The position numbers and the translations under genes were made by a program. Under the pieces are notes generated by a model, which saw nothing but the letters and a program-made list of their open reading frames with translations, searched no databases and was not told the DNA's origin. A DNA stretch of 64,000 nt from Mycobacterium sp. URHB0044. GTDB taxonomy: Bacteria > Actinomycetota > Actinomycetes > Mycobacteriales > Mycobacteriaceae. The DNA lies in contig NZ_JIAW01000028.1 of NCBI RefSeq assembly GCF_000620625.1, forward strand, positions 1 through 64,000, read 5' to 3'. Positions 9,160 through 17,314 of the stretch are shown one piece after another (within the stretch, counting starts at the first letter, position 1; every line of letters begins with the position of its first letter).

Positions 9160-10748
9160 GCCTGAAATCCGTACTCGACACCTCCTCGGCGGCCTACACC
9201 GCGGCGGCGGAGACGATGACCGCCAAGCTCGCCGAGCTGGACACCGAACACGCCAAGGCGCTCGCGGGTGGTGGCCCCAAGTACGTCGAACGCCACCACG
9301 CCCGCGGCAAGCTCACCGCCCGCGAACGCATCGAACTGCTCCTGGACCCCGACGCGCCGTTCCTCGAGCTCAGCCCACTCGCGGCGTGGGGCACCGACTT
9401 CGCCGTCGGCGCCAGCGTGGTGACGGGCATCGGCGTCGTCGAAGGCGTCGAATGCCTGATCGTCTCCAACGATCCCACCGTCAAGGGCGGCACCAGCAAC
9501 CCGTGGACGTTGAAGAAGATCCTGCGCGCCAACCAGATTGCGTTCGAGAATCGGTTGCCGGTGGTCTCACTGGTCGAGTCGGGCGGTGCCGATCTACCCA
9601 CCCAGAAGGAGATCTTCATCCCGGGCGGGCGGATGTTCCGCGACCTGACCCGGCTGTCGGCGGCGGGCATCCCCACCATCGCGCTGGTGTTCGGCAACTC
9701 CACGGCGGGCGGCGCCTACGTCCCCGGCATGTCCGATCACGTGGTGATGATCAAGGAGCGCTCCAAGGTCTTCCTGGCCGGGCCGCCCCTGGTGAAGATG
9801 GCCACCGGCGAGGAATCCGACGACGAGTCGCTCGGTGGCGCCGAAATGCATTCCCGGACTTCGGGTCTGAGTGACTACCTGGCCGCCGACGAAGTCGACG
9901 CGATCCGCATCGGCCGCCGCATCGTGGCCCGGCTGAACTGGCGCAAACAGGGTCCGACGCCGGGGCCGGTCACCGCGCCGCTGTTCGACGCCGAGGAGCT
10001 CATCGGCATCGTGCCCGCCGATCTGCGCATCCCGTTCGACCCGCGCGACGTGATTGCGCGCGTGGTCGACGGCTCCGAGTTCGACGAGTTCAAGCCGCTG
10101 TACGGCGGATCGCTGGTGACGGGGTGGGCCACCCTGCACGGCTATCCGATCGGCATCCTCGCCAACCACCGCGGTGTGCTGTTCAGCGAGGAGTCGCAGA
10201 AGGCCACCCAGTTCATCCAGCTGGCGAACCGGTCCGACACGCCGTTGTTGTTCCTGCACAACACGACCGGGTACATGGTCGGCCGCAAGTACGAGGAAGG
10301 CGGCATGATCAAGCACGGCTCGATGATGATCAACGCCGTGTCCAACTCGACCGTGCCGCACATCTCCCTTCTGATCGGCGCCTCCTACGGCGCCGGGCAC
10401 TACGGCATGTGCGGCCGGGCCTACGCTCCGCGCTTCCTGTTCGCCTGGCCGAGCGCCAAGTCCGCCGTGATGGGCGGGACGCAGCTGGCGGGCGTGCTGT
10501 CGATCGTCAGCCGGGCGGCGGCGGAGGCCCGCGGCCAGGAGGTCGACGAGGATGCCGACGCTGCGCTGCGCGCGGCCGTCGAGGCGCAGATCGACGCCGA
10601 GTCCCTGCCGATGTTCCTGTCCGGCCGGCTCTACGACGACGGTGTCATCGATCCGCGCGATACCCGCACCGTGCTCGGAATGTGTCTGTCCGCCATCGCA
10701 AATGGCCCGATCAAGGGGACGTCGAACTTCGGCGTCTTCCGGATGTGA
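9156..10748 (+). CDS. accD2: Acyl-CoA carboxylase beta (carboxyltransferase) subunit AccD2
   Basis: At 530 residues this is a full-length methylcrotonyl/geranyl-CoA type carboxyltransferase subunit and the counterpart of Rv0974c. N- and C-terminal crotonase-like halves are visible: KYVERHHARGKLTARERI near the N terminus, GNSTAGGAYVPGMSDHVVMI in the first half, and GASYGAGHYGMCGRAYAPR in the second, which forms the biotin and CoA pocket. It transfers CO2 from carboxybiotin on AccA2 to an acyl-CoA. The ATG at 9156 overlaps the previous stop. A long hairpin separates it from accA2. Confidence 0.95.
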   Translation: MSLKSVLDTSSAAYTAAAETMTAKLAELDTEHAKALAGGGPKYVERHHARGKLTARERIELLLDPDAPFLELSPLAAWGTDFAVGASVVTGIGVVEGVECLIVSNDPTVKGGTSNPWTLKKILRANQIAFENRLPVVSLVESGGADLPTQKEIFIPGGRMFRDLTRLSAAGIPTIALVFGNSTAGGAYVPGMSDHVVMIKERSKVFLAGPPLVKMATGEESDDESLGGAEMHSRTSGLSDYLAADEVDAIRIGRRIVARLNWRKQGPTPGPVTAPLFDAEELIGIVPADLRIPFDPRDVIARVVDGSEFDEFKPLYGGSLVTGWATLHGYPIGILANHRGVLFSEESQKATQFIQLANRSDTPLLFLHNTTGYMVGRKYEEGGMIKHGSMMINAVSNSTVPHISLLIGASYGAGHYGMCGRAYAPRFLFAWPSAKSAVMGGTQLAGVLSIVSRAAAEARGQEVDEDADAALRAAVEAQIDAESLPMFLSGRLYDDGVIDPRDTRTVLGMCLSAIANGPIKGTSNFGVFRM

Positions 10749-10759
10749 GCGCCGTGCCA

Positions 10760-10812
10760 GCGATTTGTGGAGTATTTCCGGCGGTGGGCGCCGCTCAGGC
10801 TCCACAAATCGC
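10760..10812. repeat. Long hairpin inside the operon, between accD2 and accA2
   Basis: GCGATTTGTGGAG at 10760-10772 is the exact reverse complement of CTCCACAAATCGC at 10800-10812. The 27-base loop holds a further GGCG/CGCC pair. It fills most of the 85-bp gap between two genes that must be made together. It could be an RNA-processing or attenuating hairpin, or a copy of a dispersed intergenic repeat. It has no T tract, and the downstream gene has its own ribosome site (GGAGGAG). Confidence 0.8.
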
Positions 10813-10833
10813 CGAGGTGGAGGAGAGCGCGAG

Positions 10834-12789
10834 ATGATCACCCGAGTGCTGGTCGCCAACCGCGGCGAGATCGCCCGCCGCGTGTTCGCCACCTGCCGAC
10901 GCCTGGGCATCGGCACCGTCGCCGTGTACACCGACCCCGACGCCGCCAGCCCGCACGTCGCCGAGGCCGACGCCCGCGTCCGCCTCGAGGGCCGCAACGG
11001 CTACCTCGACGCGGCGCAACTGATCGCGGCCGCCCGCGCCGCCGGGGCCGACGCCGTCCACCCTGGTTACGGATTCCTCTCGGAGAACGCGGAATTCGCC
11101 GATGCCGTGCAGCGGGCCGGACTCATCTGGATCGGGCCGCCCGTCGCGGCGGTGCAGGCGATGGGCTCCAAGATCGAAGCCAAGAAGATGATGGCCGCCG
11201 CGGGGGTGCCGGTACTCGAGGAATTGGACCCGGACTCGGTCACCGCCGCGCAACTGCCCGTGCTGATCAAGGCGTCGGCCGGTGGCGGTGGCCGCGGCAT
11301 GCGCGTCGTGCGCGACCTCGCCGAACTGCCCAAGCAGGTCGAGGCCGCTCAGCGCGAGGCGCAGTCGGCGTTCGGTGATCCGACGGTCTTCTGCGAGCGC
11401 TACCTGGCGACGGGCCATCACGTCGAGGTTCAGGTGATGGCGGACGCGCACGGCACGGTGTGGGCGGTCGGTGAACGTGAATGTTCGATCCAGCGTCGAC
11501 ACCAGAAGATCATCGAGGAGGCGCCGTCGCCGCTCGTCGAGCGCACTCCTGGCATGCGCGCCAAGCTCTTCGAGGCCGCACGGCTGGCCGCCAACGCCAT
11601 CGGCTACACCGGCGCGGGGACCGTCGAATTCATGGCCTCCGAGACCGGTGACTTCTTCTTCCTGGAGATGAACACCCGGCTGCAGGTCGAACATCCCGTG
11701 ACCGAGGAGACCACCGGTCTGGACCTGGTCGCCTTGCAACTCGAGGTGGCTTCGGGTGCGCGCCTGGACGCCGAACCACCAGCCGCACGCGGTCATTCGA
11801 TCGAGGCGAGGCTCTACGCCGAGGACCCCGCCAAGAACTGGCAGCCCCAGGCCGGCGTGATCCACCGGTTCGACGTGCCCAACACTCGCACGGAATTCGG
11901 CACGCTGGACCGCCCTGGCGTGCGCGTCGACTCGGGCATCGTGGACGGCTCGGTCGTGTCGGTGTTCTACGACCCGATGCTCGCCAAGGTCATCTCCTCC
12001 GCGCCGGCCAGGCGCCAGGCGGCGGGCATCCTGGCCGACGCACTGGCCAGGACACGCCTGCATGGCATCACGACCAACCGGGATCTGCTGGTCAACGTGC
12101 TGCGCCATCCGGCGTTCCTCGACGGGGACACCGACACCGCATTCTTCGACACCCACGGCCTCGCCGAGCTGGCCGCGCCGCTCGCCGACCCGTCCGCGGT
12201 GAGGCTTGCCACGCTTGCCGCAGCTCTGGCCGACGCGGCCGAAAACCGCCGGACGGCACCGGCTTTCTCCCACGTCCCCAGCGGATGGCGCAACGTGCCG
12301 TCCGGCTACCAGACCAAGCGGTTCACCGATGCCGCGGGTGAGGAGCACGACGTCCGCTACCGCTTCGTGCGCGGCCGGCTGGACGCCCCCGACTTCGACG
12401 ACGTGACGTTGGTATCGGCGACGCCCGATCGGGTGGTGCTGGCCACTGGAGGCGTCGAGCGGCCGTTCGACGTGGCCCGCCACGCCGACCACGTCTTCGT
12501 CGACGGCCCGCTGGGGCCGATACGGCTCACCGTCCAACCCCGCTTCCCCGATCCCGATTCGGCAGTCGCGCAGGGCTCGTTGTTGGCTCCGATGCCGGGG
12601 TCGGTGATCCGGGTCGGCGCCGCGGCCGGCGATCGGGTGACGGCGGGCCAGCCGCTGATCTGGCTGGAGGCCATGAAGATGGAGCACACCATCACCGCCC
12701 CGAGCGCCGGTGTGCTCGCCGAACTCAACGTCTCGGCCGGCCAACAAGTCGACGTCGGCGCCGTACTCGCCCGTGTAGAAGACGCGTGA
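10834..12789 (+). CDS. accA2: Acyl-CoA carboxylase alpha subunit AccA2 (biotin carboxylase plus biotin carrier)
   Basis: The 651-residue protein combines a biotin carboxylase domain (about 1-445) with a C-terminal biotin carrier domain. Visible motifs are the ATP-grasp loop KASAGGGGRGMRVV, the active-site stretch EMNTRLQVEHPVTE, and the biotin attachment site EAMKMEH with K615. It carboxylates its own biotin using ATP and bicarbonate, then passes CO2 to AccD2. It is the counterpart of Rv0973c. The ATG at 10834 follows GGAGGAG. The substrate of the AccA2/AccD2 pair is not settled; the AtuA neighbour and overall gene set point to a branched or terpenoid enoyl-CoA. Confidence 0.96.
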   Translation: MITRVLVANRGEIARRVFATCRRLGIGTVAVYTDPDAASPHVAEADARVRLEGRNGYLDAAQLIAAARAAGADAVHPGYGFLSENAEFADAVQRAGLIWIGPPVAAVQAMGSKIEAKKMMAAAGVPVLEELDPDSVTAAQLPVLIKASAGGGGRGMRVVRDLAELPKQVEAAQREAQSAFGDPTVFCERYLATGHHVEVQVMADAHGTVWAVGERECSIQRRHQKIIEEAPSPLVERTPGMRAKLFEAARLAANAIGYTGAGTVEFMASETGDFFFLEMNTRLQVEHPVTEETTGLDLVALQLEVASGARLDAEPPAARGHSIEARLYAEDPAKNWQPQAGVIHRFDVPNTRTEFGTLDRPGVRVDSGIVDGSVVSVFYDPMLAKVISSAPARRQAAGILADALARTRLHGITTNRDLLVNVLRHPAFLDGDTDTAFFDTHGLAELAAPLADPSAVRLATLAAALADAAENRRTAPAFSHVPSGWRNVPSGYQTKRFTDAAGEEHDVRYRFVRGRLDAPDFDDVTLVSATPDRVVLATGGVERPFDVARHADHVFVDGPLGPIRLTVQPRFPDPDSAVAQGSLLAPMPGSVIRVGAAAGDRVTAGQPLIWLEAMKMEHTITAPSAGVLAELNVSAGQQVDVGAVLARVEDA

Positions 12790-12805
12790 CCCAAAGGAGA
12801 ATGAC

Positions 12806-13963
12806 ATGAGCTTCGTCGAGACCGAGGAACAGCAGGCGCTGCGCAAGGCCGTGGCGGCGATGGCCGCCAACTACGGTCAGGACTACTACCTGGAGAAGGC
12901 GCGCGCCGGCCAGCACACCGACGAGTTGTGGAGCGAGGCAGGGAAACTCGGATTCATCGGGGTGAACCTCCCCGAGGAGTACGGCGGCGGCGGCGCGGGC
13001 ATGTACGAGCTGTCGCTGGTCATGGAGGAGATGTCGGCCGGAGGCTGCGCGCTGCTCATGATGGTGGTATCCCCCGCCATCAACGGCACCATCATCAGCA
13101 AGTTCGGCACCGAGGAGCAGAAGAAGCGCTGGATTCCAGGCATCGCCGACGGGACCATCACGATGGCGTTCGCCATCACCGAACCCGACGCCGGATCGAA
13201 TTCGCACCGGATCACCACCACCGCACGTCGTGATGGCAGCGACTGGATCCTCAAGGGCCAGAAGGTCTTCATCTCGGGCGTCGACCAGGCACAGGCCGTA
13301 CTCGTCGTCGGCCGCACCGAAGAGGCCAAGACCGGCAACCTGCGGCCGGCGTTGTTCGTCGTCCCCACCGACACACCCGGTTTGAGTTGGACGAAGATCG
13401 AGATGGAACTGGTCAGTCCCGAAAGCCAGTTCCAGGTGTTCCTCGACGACGTGCGCCTGCCTGCCGACGCGTTGGTGGGATCCGAGGATGCCGCGATCGC
13501 CCAGTTGTTCGCCGGCTTGAACCCGGAGCGGATCATGGGCGCCGCCAGCGCCGTCGGGATGGGACGGTTCGCCATCAACAAGGCCGTCGATTACGTCAAG
13601 AGCCGGCAGGTGTGGAAGACGCCGATCGGCGCACACCAGGGGCTGTCACATCCCCTGGCGCAGAACCACATCGAGATCGAGCTGGCCAGACTGATGATGC
13701 AGAAGGCCGCGACGCTCTACGACGGCGGTGACGACGTCGGCGCGGCGGAAGCCGCGAACATGGCCAAGTACGCCGCCGGTGAGGCGTCGGTTCGCGCGGT
13801 CGACCAGGCCGTCCAGTCGCTGGGCGGCAACGGCCTGACCAAGGAGTACGGCATCGCCGCGGCGGTGACGGCGTCCAAGCTGGCCCGCATCGCCCCGGTG
13901 AGCCGCGAGATGATCCTCAACTTCATCGCCCAGACGTCGTTGGGGCTGCCACGGTCATACTGA
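12806..13963 (+). CDS. fadE12: Acyl-CoA dehydrogenase (FadE12-like)
   Basis: This 385-residue protein is the counterpart of Rv0972c. It has the acyl-CoA dehydrogenase fold with MAFAITEPDAGSNSHRI in the flavin region and QSLGGNGLTKEYG in the C-terminal domain. The region that carries the catalytic Glu in typical enzymes reads IAPVSREMI, so the base must be elsewhere or the reaction is unusual. It starts 16 bp after accA2 with AAAGGAGAATGAC before the ATG. It may act on a different step from FadE13, for example after carboxylation and hydration. Confidence 0.93.
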   Translation: MSFVETEEQQALRKAVAAMAANYGQDYYLEKARAGQHTDELWSEAGKLGFIGVNLPEEYGGGGAGMYELSLVMEEMSAGGCALLMMVVSPAINGTIISKFGTEEQKKRWIPGIADGTITMAFAITEPDAGSNSHRITTTARRDGSDWILKGQKVFISGVDQAQAVLVVGRTEEAKTGNLRPALFVVPTDTPGLSWTKIEMELVSPESQFQVFLDDVRLPADALVGSEDAAIAQLFAGLNPERIMGAASAVGMGRFAINKAVDYVKSRQVWKTPIGAHQGLSHPLAQNHIEIELARLMMQKAATLYDGGDDVGAAEAANMAKYAAGEASVRAVDQAVQSLGGNGLTKEYGIAAAVTASKLARIAPVSREMILNFIAQTSLGLPRSY

Positions 13964-13969
13964 GTACTC

Positions 13970-14740
13970 ATGAGCGCACTGGTGCACTACTCCGTCGACG
14001 GCGCGGTCGCGCGCATCGTGCTGGACTCACCGCACAATCACAATGCGTTGTCGACCGCCCTGGTACATCAACTCCAGCAGGGGCTGAGCGACGCCGCCGA
14101 GGAGTCGGGCGTGCGGGCGGTCGTTCTTGGCCACACCGGCAGAACCTTCTGCGCGGGCGCCGACCTCGCCGAGGTAGCGGGTCGCGATCCCGGCGACGTG
14201 GCCGTCGACCGGGCCCGTGAGATGACCCAGGTGCTGCGCGCGATCCTCGAACTGCCGATGCCCGTCATCGCCGCGGTCGACGGTCACGTGCGGGCCGGCG
14301 GACTCGGCTTGATCGGTGCGTGCGACCTCGTGGTGGCCGGGCCGGCGAGCACGTTCGCGCTCACCGAGGCCCGCATCGGTGTGGCGCCGTCCATCATCTC
14401 GCTGACCTTGCTGCCGAAGATGACGCCTCGGGCGGCGGGCCGCTACTTCGTCACCGGCGAGAAGTTCGACGCCGCCGAGGCCGCCGCGATCGGCCTGGTC
14501 ACCGTCGCCGCTGAGGACGTCGACGCGGCGGTCTCGGCGTTGACCGCGAACATCGCGAAGGGGTCGCCCCAGGGCCTGGCCGCGTCAAAGGCGCTCACCA
14601 CGACGTCGATCCTCGCAGGCTTCGACCGCTACGCCGAGGAACTGACCAAGCAGTCGGCCGCGCTGTTCGTGTCGGAGGAGGCGCGCGAGGGAATGCTCGC
14701 GTTCCTGGAGAAGCGACCACCTAAGTGGGCTCGGTCCTGA
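13970..14740 (+). CDS. echA7: Enoyl-CoA hydratase/isomerase EchA7
   Basis: This 256-residue crotonase-superfamily protein is the counterpart of Rv0971c. The oxyanion-hole residues are in TFCAGADLAEV (about 60-70) and HVRAGGLGLIGACDL (about 104-118), and a candidate catalytic Glu is in ALTEARIGVAPS. It would hydrate the product of the dehydrogenase/carboxylase steps, the role AtuE plays in Pseudomonas. It begins 6 bp after the FadE12-like gene and closes the six-gene operon. Confidence 0.93.
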   Translation: MSALVHYSVDGAVARIVLDSPHNHNALSTALVHQLQQGLSDAAEESGVRAVVLGHTGRTFCAGADLAEVAGRDPGDVAVDRAREMTQVLRAILELPMPVIAAVDGHVRAGGLGLIGACDLVVAGPASTFALTEARIGVAPSIISLTLLPKMTPRAAGRYFVTGEKFDAAEAAAIGLVTVAAEDVDAAVSALTANIAKGSPQGLAASKALTTTSILAGFDRYAEELTKQSAALFVSEEAREGMLAFLEKRPPKWARS

Positions 14741-14818
14741 AGGGGACGCCAACGTATCGACGGCCACAGTTTGGGCAACAACCTTGCGTGTGTCGGCGAT
14801 AGTCGTAGGCTCGTCGTG

Positions 14819-15400
14819 ATGAGCACACCAGTGTCGCGTAGTGGTGCGACCCGCGCCTCCGATACCGATCGGATTCACGTGGCGCAGTTGCTCACCGATG
14901 CTGCCGCCCAAGGCCGCCTTCCGATGAGCGAATACGAGGACCGGCTGGCCAAGGCGTATGCCGCCCAAACCTACGGAGACCTGGCACGACTGAGCGCGGA
15001 TCTGCCCGGCGCCACCACGGCCGTCCCCACCGGTGGGCCGTGCCGGCCGGCGCCGTCGACGTTGCTCTTGGCGATCATGAGCGGATTCGAACGCCGCGGC
15101 CGCTGGAACGTGCCGAGGCGGTTGACGTCGTTCGCGCTCTTTGGCGGCGGCGTGATCGATCTGCGCTATGCCGACTTCACCTCGCCGGAGGTGGAGATCC
15201 ACTCGTACTCGATCTGCGGCGGCCAGACGATTCTGCTGCCGCCGGAGGTGAACGTCGACGTGCACGGAGTGGGCGTGATGGGCGCGTTCGACCACCTCGC
15301 CGACCGCGGCTCGCCCGGCGCACCGCACATCACCATCCGCGGCTTCTCGCTGTGGGGCAGCGTCGGCATCCGGCGCAAGAAGCGCAAGCCGCCCGCCTAA
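14819..15400 (+). CDS. DUF1707 / cell-wall-active antibiotic response domain protein
   Basis: The 193-residue protein matches Rv0966c in position and type. The N-terminal DUF1707 domain (about 9-60; SDTDRIHVAQLLTDAAAQGR, then LPMSEYEDRLAKAYAAQTYGDL) is followed by a beta-rich LiaF-like C-terminal domain. DUF1707 domains occur in actinobacterial proteins linked to the cell envelope; their role is unknown. The ATG at 14819 was chosen because DUF1707 begins shortly after; an upstream in-frame start lacks support. No ribosome site is evident, so the mRNA may be leaderless. Confidence 0.82.
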   Translation: MSTPVSRSGATRASDTDRIHVAQLLTDAAAQGRLPMSEYEDRLAKAYAAQTYGDLARLSADLPGATTAVPTGGPCRPAPSTLLLAIMSGFERRGRWNVPRRLTSFALFGGGVIDLRYADFTSPEVEIHSYSICGGQTILLPPEVNVDVHGVGVMGAFDHLADRGSPGAPHITIRGFSLWGSVGIRRKKRKPPA

Positions 15401-15425
15401 CACCGGCGAAGACCTGATCGAAACG

Positions 15426-15458
15426 CATCGGCCCCTTCCTTGATGGAAGGGGCCGATG
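15426..15458. terminator. Bidirectional hairpin terminator
   Basis: CATCGGCCCCTTCC and its exact complement GGAAGGGGCCGATG form a perfect 14-bp stem with a TTGAT loop. It lies between two convergent genes, the DUF1707 gene on the plus strand and the FF-repeat gene on the minus strand. There is no T tract, as is usual in mycobacteria. Confidence 0.85.
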
Positions 15459-15483
15459 TGTTGATCGTTGCGTTGCGTACTGG

Positions 15484-16959
15484 CTAGCCGGCGGTGCCGC
15501 TCTCCGTACCGGTCTCCGTGCTGGTGCCCGTCTCGGTGGCGGGGGGCTTCGCCGGGGTGTTACCGGTGCCGGTGATGAATCTGCCGATGGCACCGGCGAT
15601 TTCACCGAATACGCCGAAGCCGCCTTCGCCAGCCTTGGGGGCCTTGCCTTCGCCAGGAAGAATGATGACCGGCTCGACCTTGTTGCCGGTCTTGATGGCG
15701 TCGGCGTCATCTGCCTCGTCCGCAACCTTTTCCTTGACGGACGAAGTGGACTTGACGGGCTCGGGCGCCGGGGCGGCTGCGGGCGCCGGGGCGGCTGCGG
15801 GCGCCGTTACTGCGGCAACCTTCTTCGTGTCGCCAGCAGTCGTGTCGGCCACCGTCTTATCAACCTCGGTCGTATCGACCTCGGCCGTCTTGACCACCGT
15901 CTCCTCCACACCCGCGGCCTTGGCCAACGACGGCGCTGGTGGTGGCGTCACCGGACCGACCAACAGGTACCGAACGACGCCAGTGACGCCGTTGTCGAAG
16001 AACTCGTTCCAGAGGTCCTTCGACCGCTGATCGGGTGCGCCGTCGACCAGTCGCCAGCGGAAGTTCTCCGCGAGACCGCTGTCGAAGAAGGCGTTGATGT
16101 CGTTGATCTGGCCGGGATCGCTGGTGCTGGCGAGCAACCGGTTCTTCACGACCAGCGAGGTCCCGCCGTTGAAGAAGTCGTCGACGGTCTTGTTTTGATC
16201 CTCCGTCAGACCCGACTGCTTGATCGCCCGGTACGCCAGGCCCGAGAAACCGAAGAAGGCGGGGTTGGAGCTGCCGACGAATACTGGTTCGCCGTTCTCG
16301 TCCAGGACGGGAACCGTGTCGTCGGGGTCCTCGGTCTCTTCGTTCGGCTCAGTGAGCGGAGTACCTCGATTGAAGAAGATGTCGAGGGCCTGCTGTTGGT
16401 CCGGGCTGAGGCCCGTGCCGGTGAGCCACTTGTAGAACACACCCGAAGCACCGAACTGCGGGAAGTTGGCGCCGCCCGCGTCGTCATTGGCGGTGACGAA
16501 GAACTTGTCGATGTAGGACCGTTGCTCCGGGCTGGCGTACATCCACAGGCGCAGCCGGATGAGGTCGCTCGCGCCCCCGTTGAAGAAGGCGTTGATCTGC
16601 GCGACGGTGACTGGGTCGAGGTTGTCCCGCGTCAGCAGCAGCCGCACGACCTCCGAAGCGCCGGACCCGAAGAACGCGTTGAGAACTTCCTGGGCTCGCG
16701 GATCGCCGTCGTTCGCGTTCAGCAACAACTGGTGGATGACACCGGGCACCCCGACGGTGCCGGCCGCATCGGCGTTGCCGGGAGGCTCGTTGAAGAAGGT
16801 GTTGATGAGGTCGGTGATGTCCGCGGACAACTGGACGCGGGCGCCGTTGACGACCGCGATGTCGCGCGGCTCGAGTGGGGGCGCGATCGCGGGGATCGCG
16901 GCGATGGCGCCTGCCGTCGCCAGTGCGACGCCTGCGGTGACGAAACGGCTAACTGCCAT
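15484..16959 (-). CDS. Secreted repeat protein with about eight FF-containing repeats, unknown family
   Basis: The 491-residue product begins with a signal peptide (MAVSRFVTAGVALATAGAI, cleavage near 26-30). Residues about 45-345 contain recurring units of the form I-N-x-F-F-x-x-G-x-S-x-V-V-R-x-x-L. The FF pairs are at 55, 96, 125, 153, 195, 262, 291 and 320; four of the seven intervals are 28-29 residues and the others hold insertions. The tail (about 346-491) is Ala/Pro/Thr-rich and acidic, with a short hydrophobic stretch GGFGVFGEIAGAIGRFITG near the end. The ATG at 16959 follows GAGGGGG. I do not recognise this family. A surface or cell-wall scaffold is a guess from the design only. Confidence 0.85.
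   Translation of the reverse strand: MAVSRFVTAGVALATAGAIAAIPAIAPPLEPRDIAVVNGARVQLSADITDLINTFFNEPPGNADAAGTVGVPGVIHQLLLNANDGDPRAQEVLNAFFGSGASEVVRLLLTRDNLDPVTVAQINAFFNGGASDLIRLRLWMYASPEQRSYIDKFFVTANDDAGGANFPQFGASGVFYKWLTGTGLSPDQQQALDIFFNRGTPLTEPNEETEDPDDTVPVLDENGEPVFVGSSNPAFFGFSGLAYRAIKQSGLTEDQNKTVDDFFNGGTSLVVKNRLLASTSDPGQINDINAFFDSGLAENFRWRLVDGAPDQRSKDLWNEFFDNGVTGVVRYLLVGPVTPPPAPSLAKAAGVEETVVKTAEVDTTEVDKTVADTTAGDTKKVAAVTAPAAAPAPAAAPAPEPVKSTSSVKEKVADEADDADAIKTGNKVEPVIILPGEGKAPKAGEGGFGVFGEIAGAIGRFITGTGNTPAKPPATETGTSTETGTESGTAG
15763..15806. repeat. 18-bp tandem repeat inside the FF-repeat gene
   Basis: GGGCGCCGGGGCGGCTGC is repeated twice exactly with a partial third copy. It encodes Ala-Pro repeats in the low-complexity tail and is a likely site of length variation between strains. 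Confidence 0.9.
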
Positions 16960-17314
16960 TTTCGGTTCCCCCTCGGATCTCGGAACAGTCGGTGAGCCAA
17001 ACCTACGCTCATTCTTAGAAACAGCTGAGAAGAACATGATAAGCGCTGGAGAGTATTTTGCCACAGCTCCGCAAAAACTTTGCGGATGACACCTAAGCAC
17101 ATTCAGATTCACACCATCCTTCGCCGGATCGTGATCGGACTCAGGAGACGGACCGAAATGCCTGGATGGCGCATCTTTCGAAGCAGCATCCCATCAGGGT
17201 TTTGCGGACGCCCGCGTCAATCTGCGACAGGCCTGGGCAAATAACGTAAACGTCACTCACCGGTAGCTTGCCGGGTAACTTCCAGTTAACCGGACTTCTT
17301 AGCAATCAGCCGGG
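16960..17314. other. Upstream region of the FF-repeat gene
   Basis: This 355-bp gap on the promoter side of the FF-repeat gene is richer in A/T than its surroundings. It contains a CCGCAAA-AAC-TTTGCGG inverted repeat at 17069-17085, about 110 bp before the ATG, and a hairpin at 17271-17293 behind the VWA gene. No coding sequence with a ribosome site was found. The inverted repeat is a candidate operator. Confidence 0.55.
17271..17293 (-). terminator. Hairpin downstream of the VWA gene
   Basis: CCGGGTAAC and GTTAACCGG pair over nine positions with one mismatch around a TTCCA loop. It starts about 20 bp past the stop of the minus-strand VWA gene, so a terminator is likely. Confidence 0.55.

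Noticed and set aside
10795..12870. 691-codon minus-strand ORF opposite accA2
   Set aside because: Antisense shadow of a conserved enzyme; long open antisense frames are common with this codon bias.
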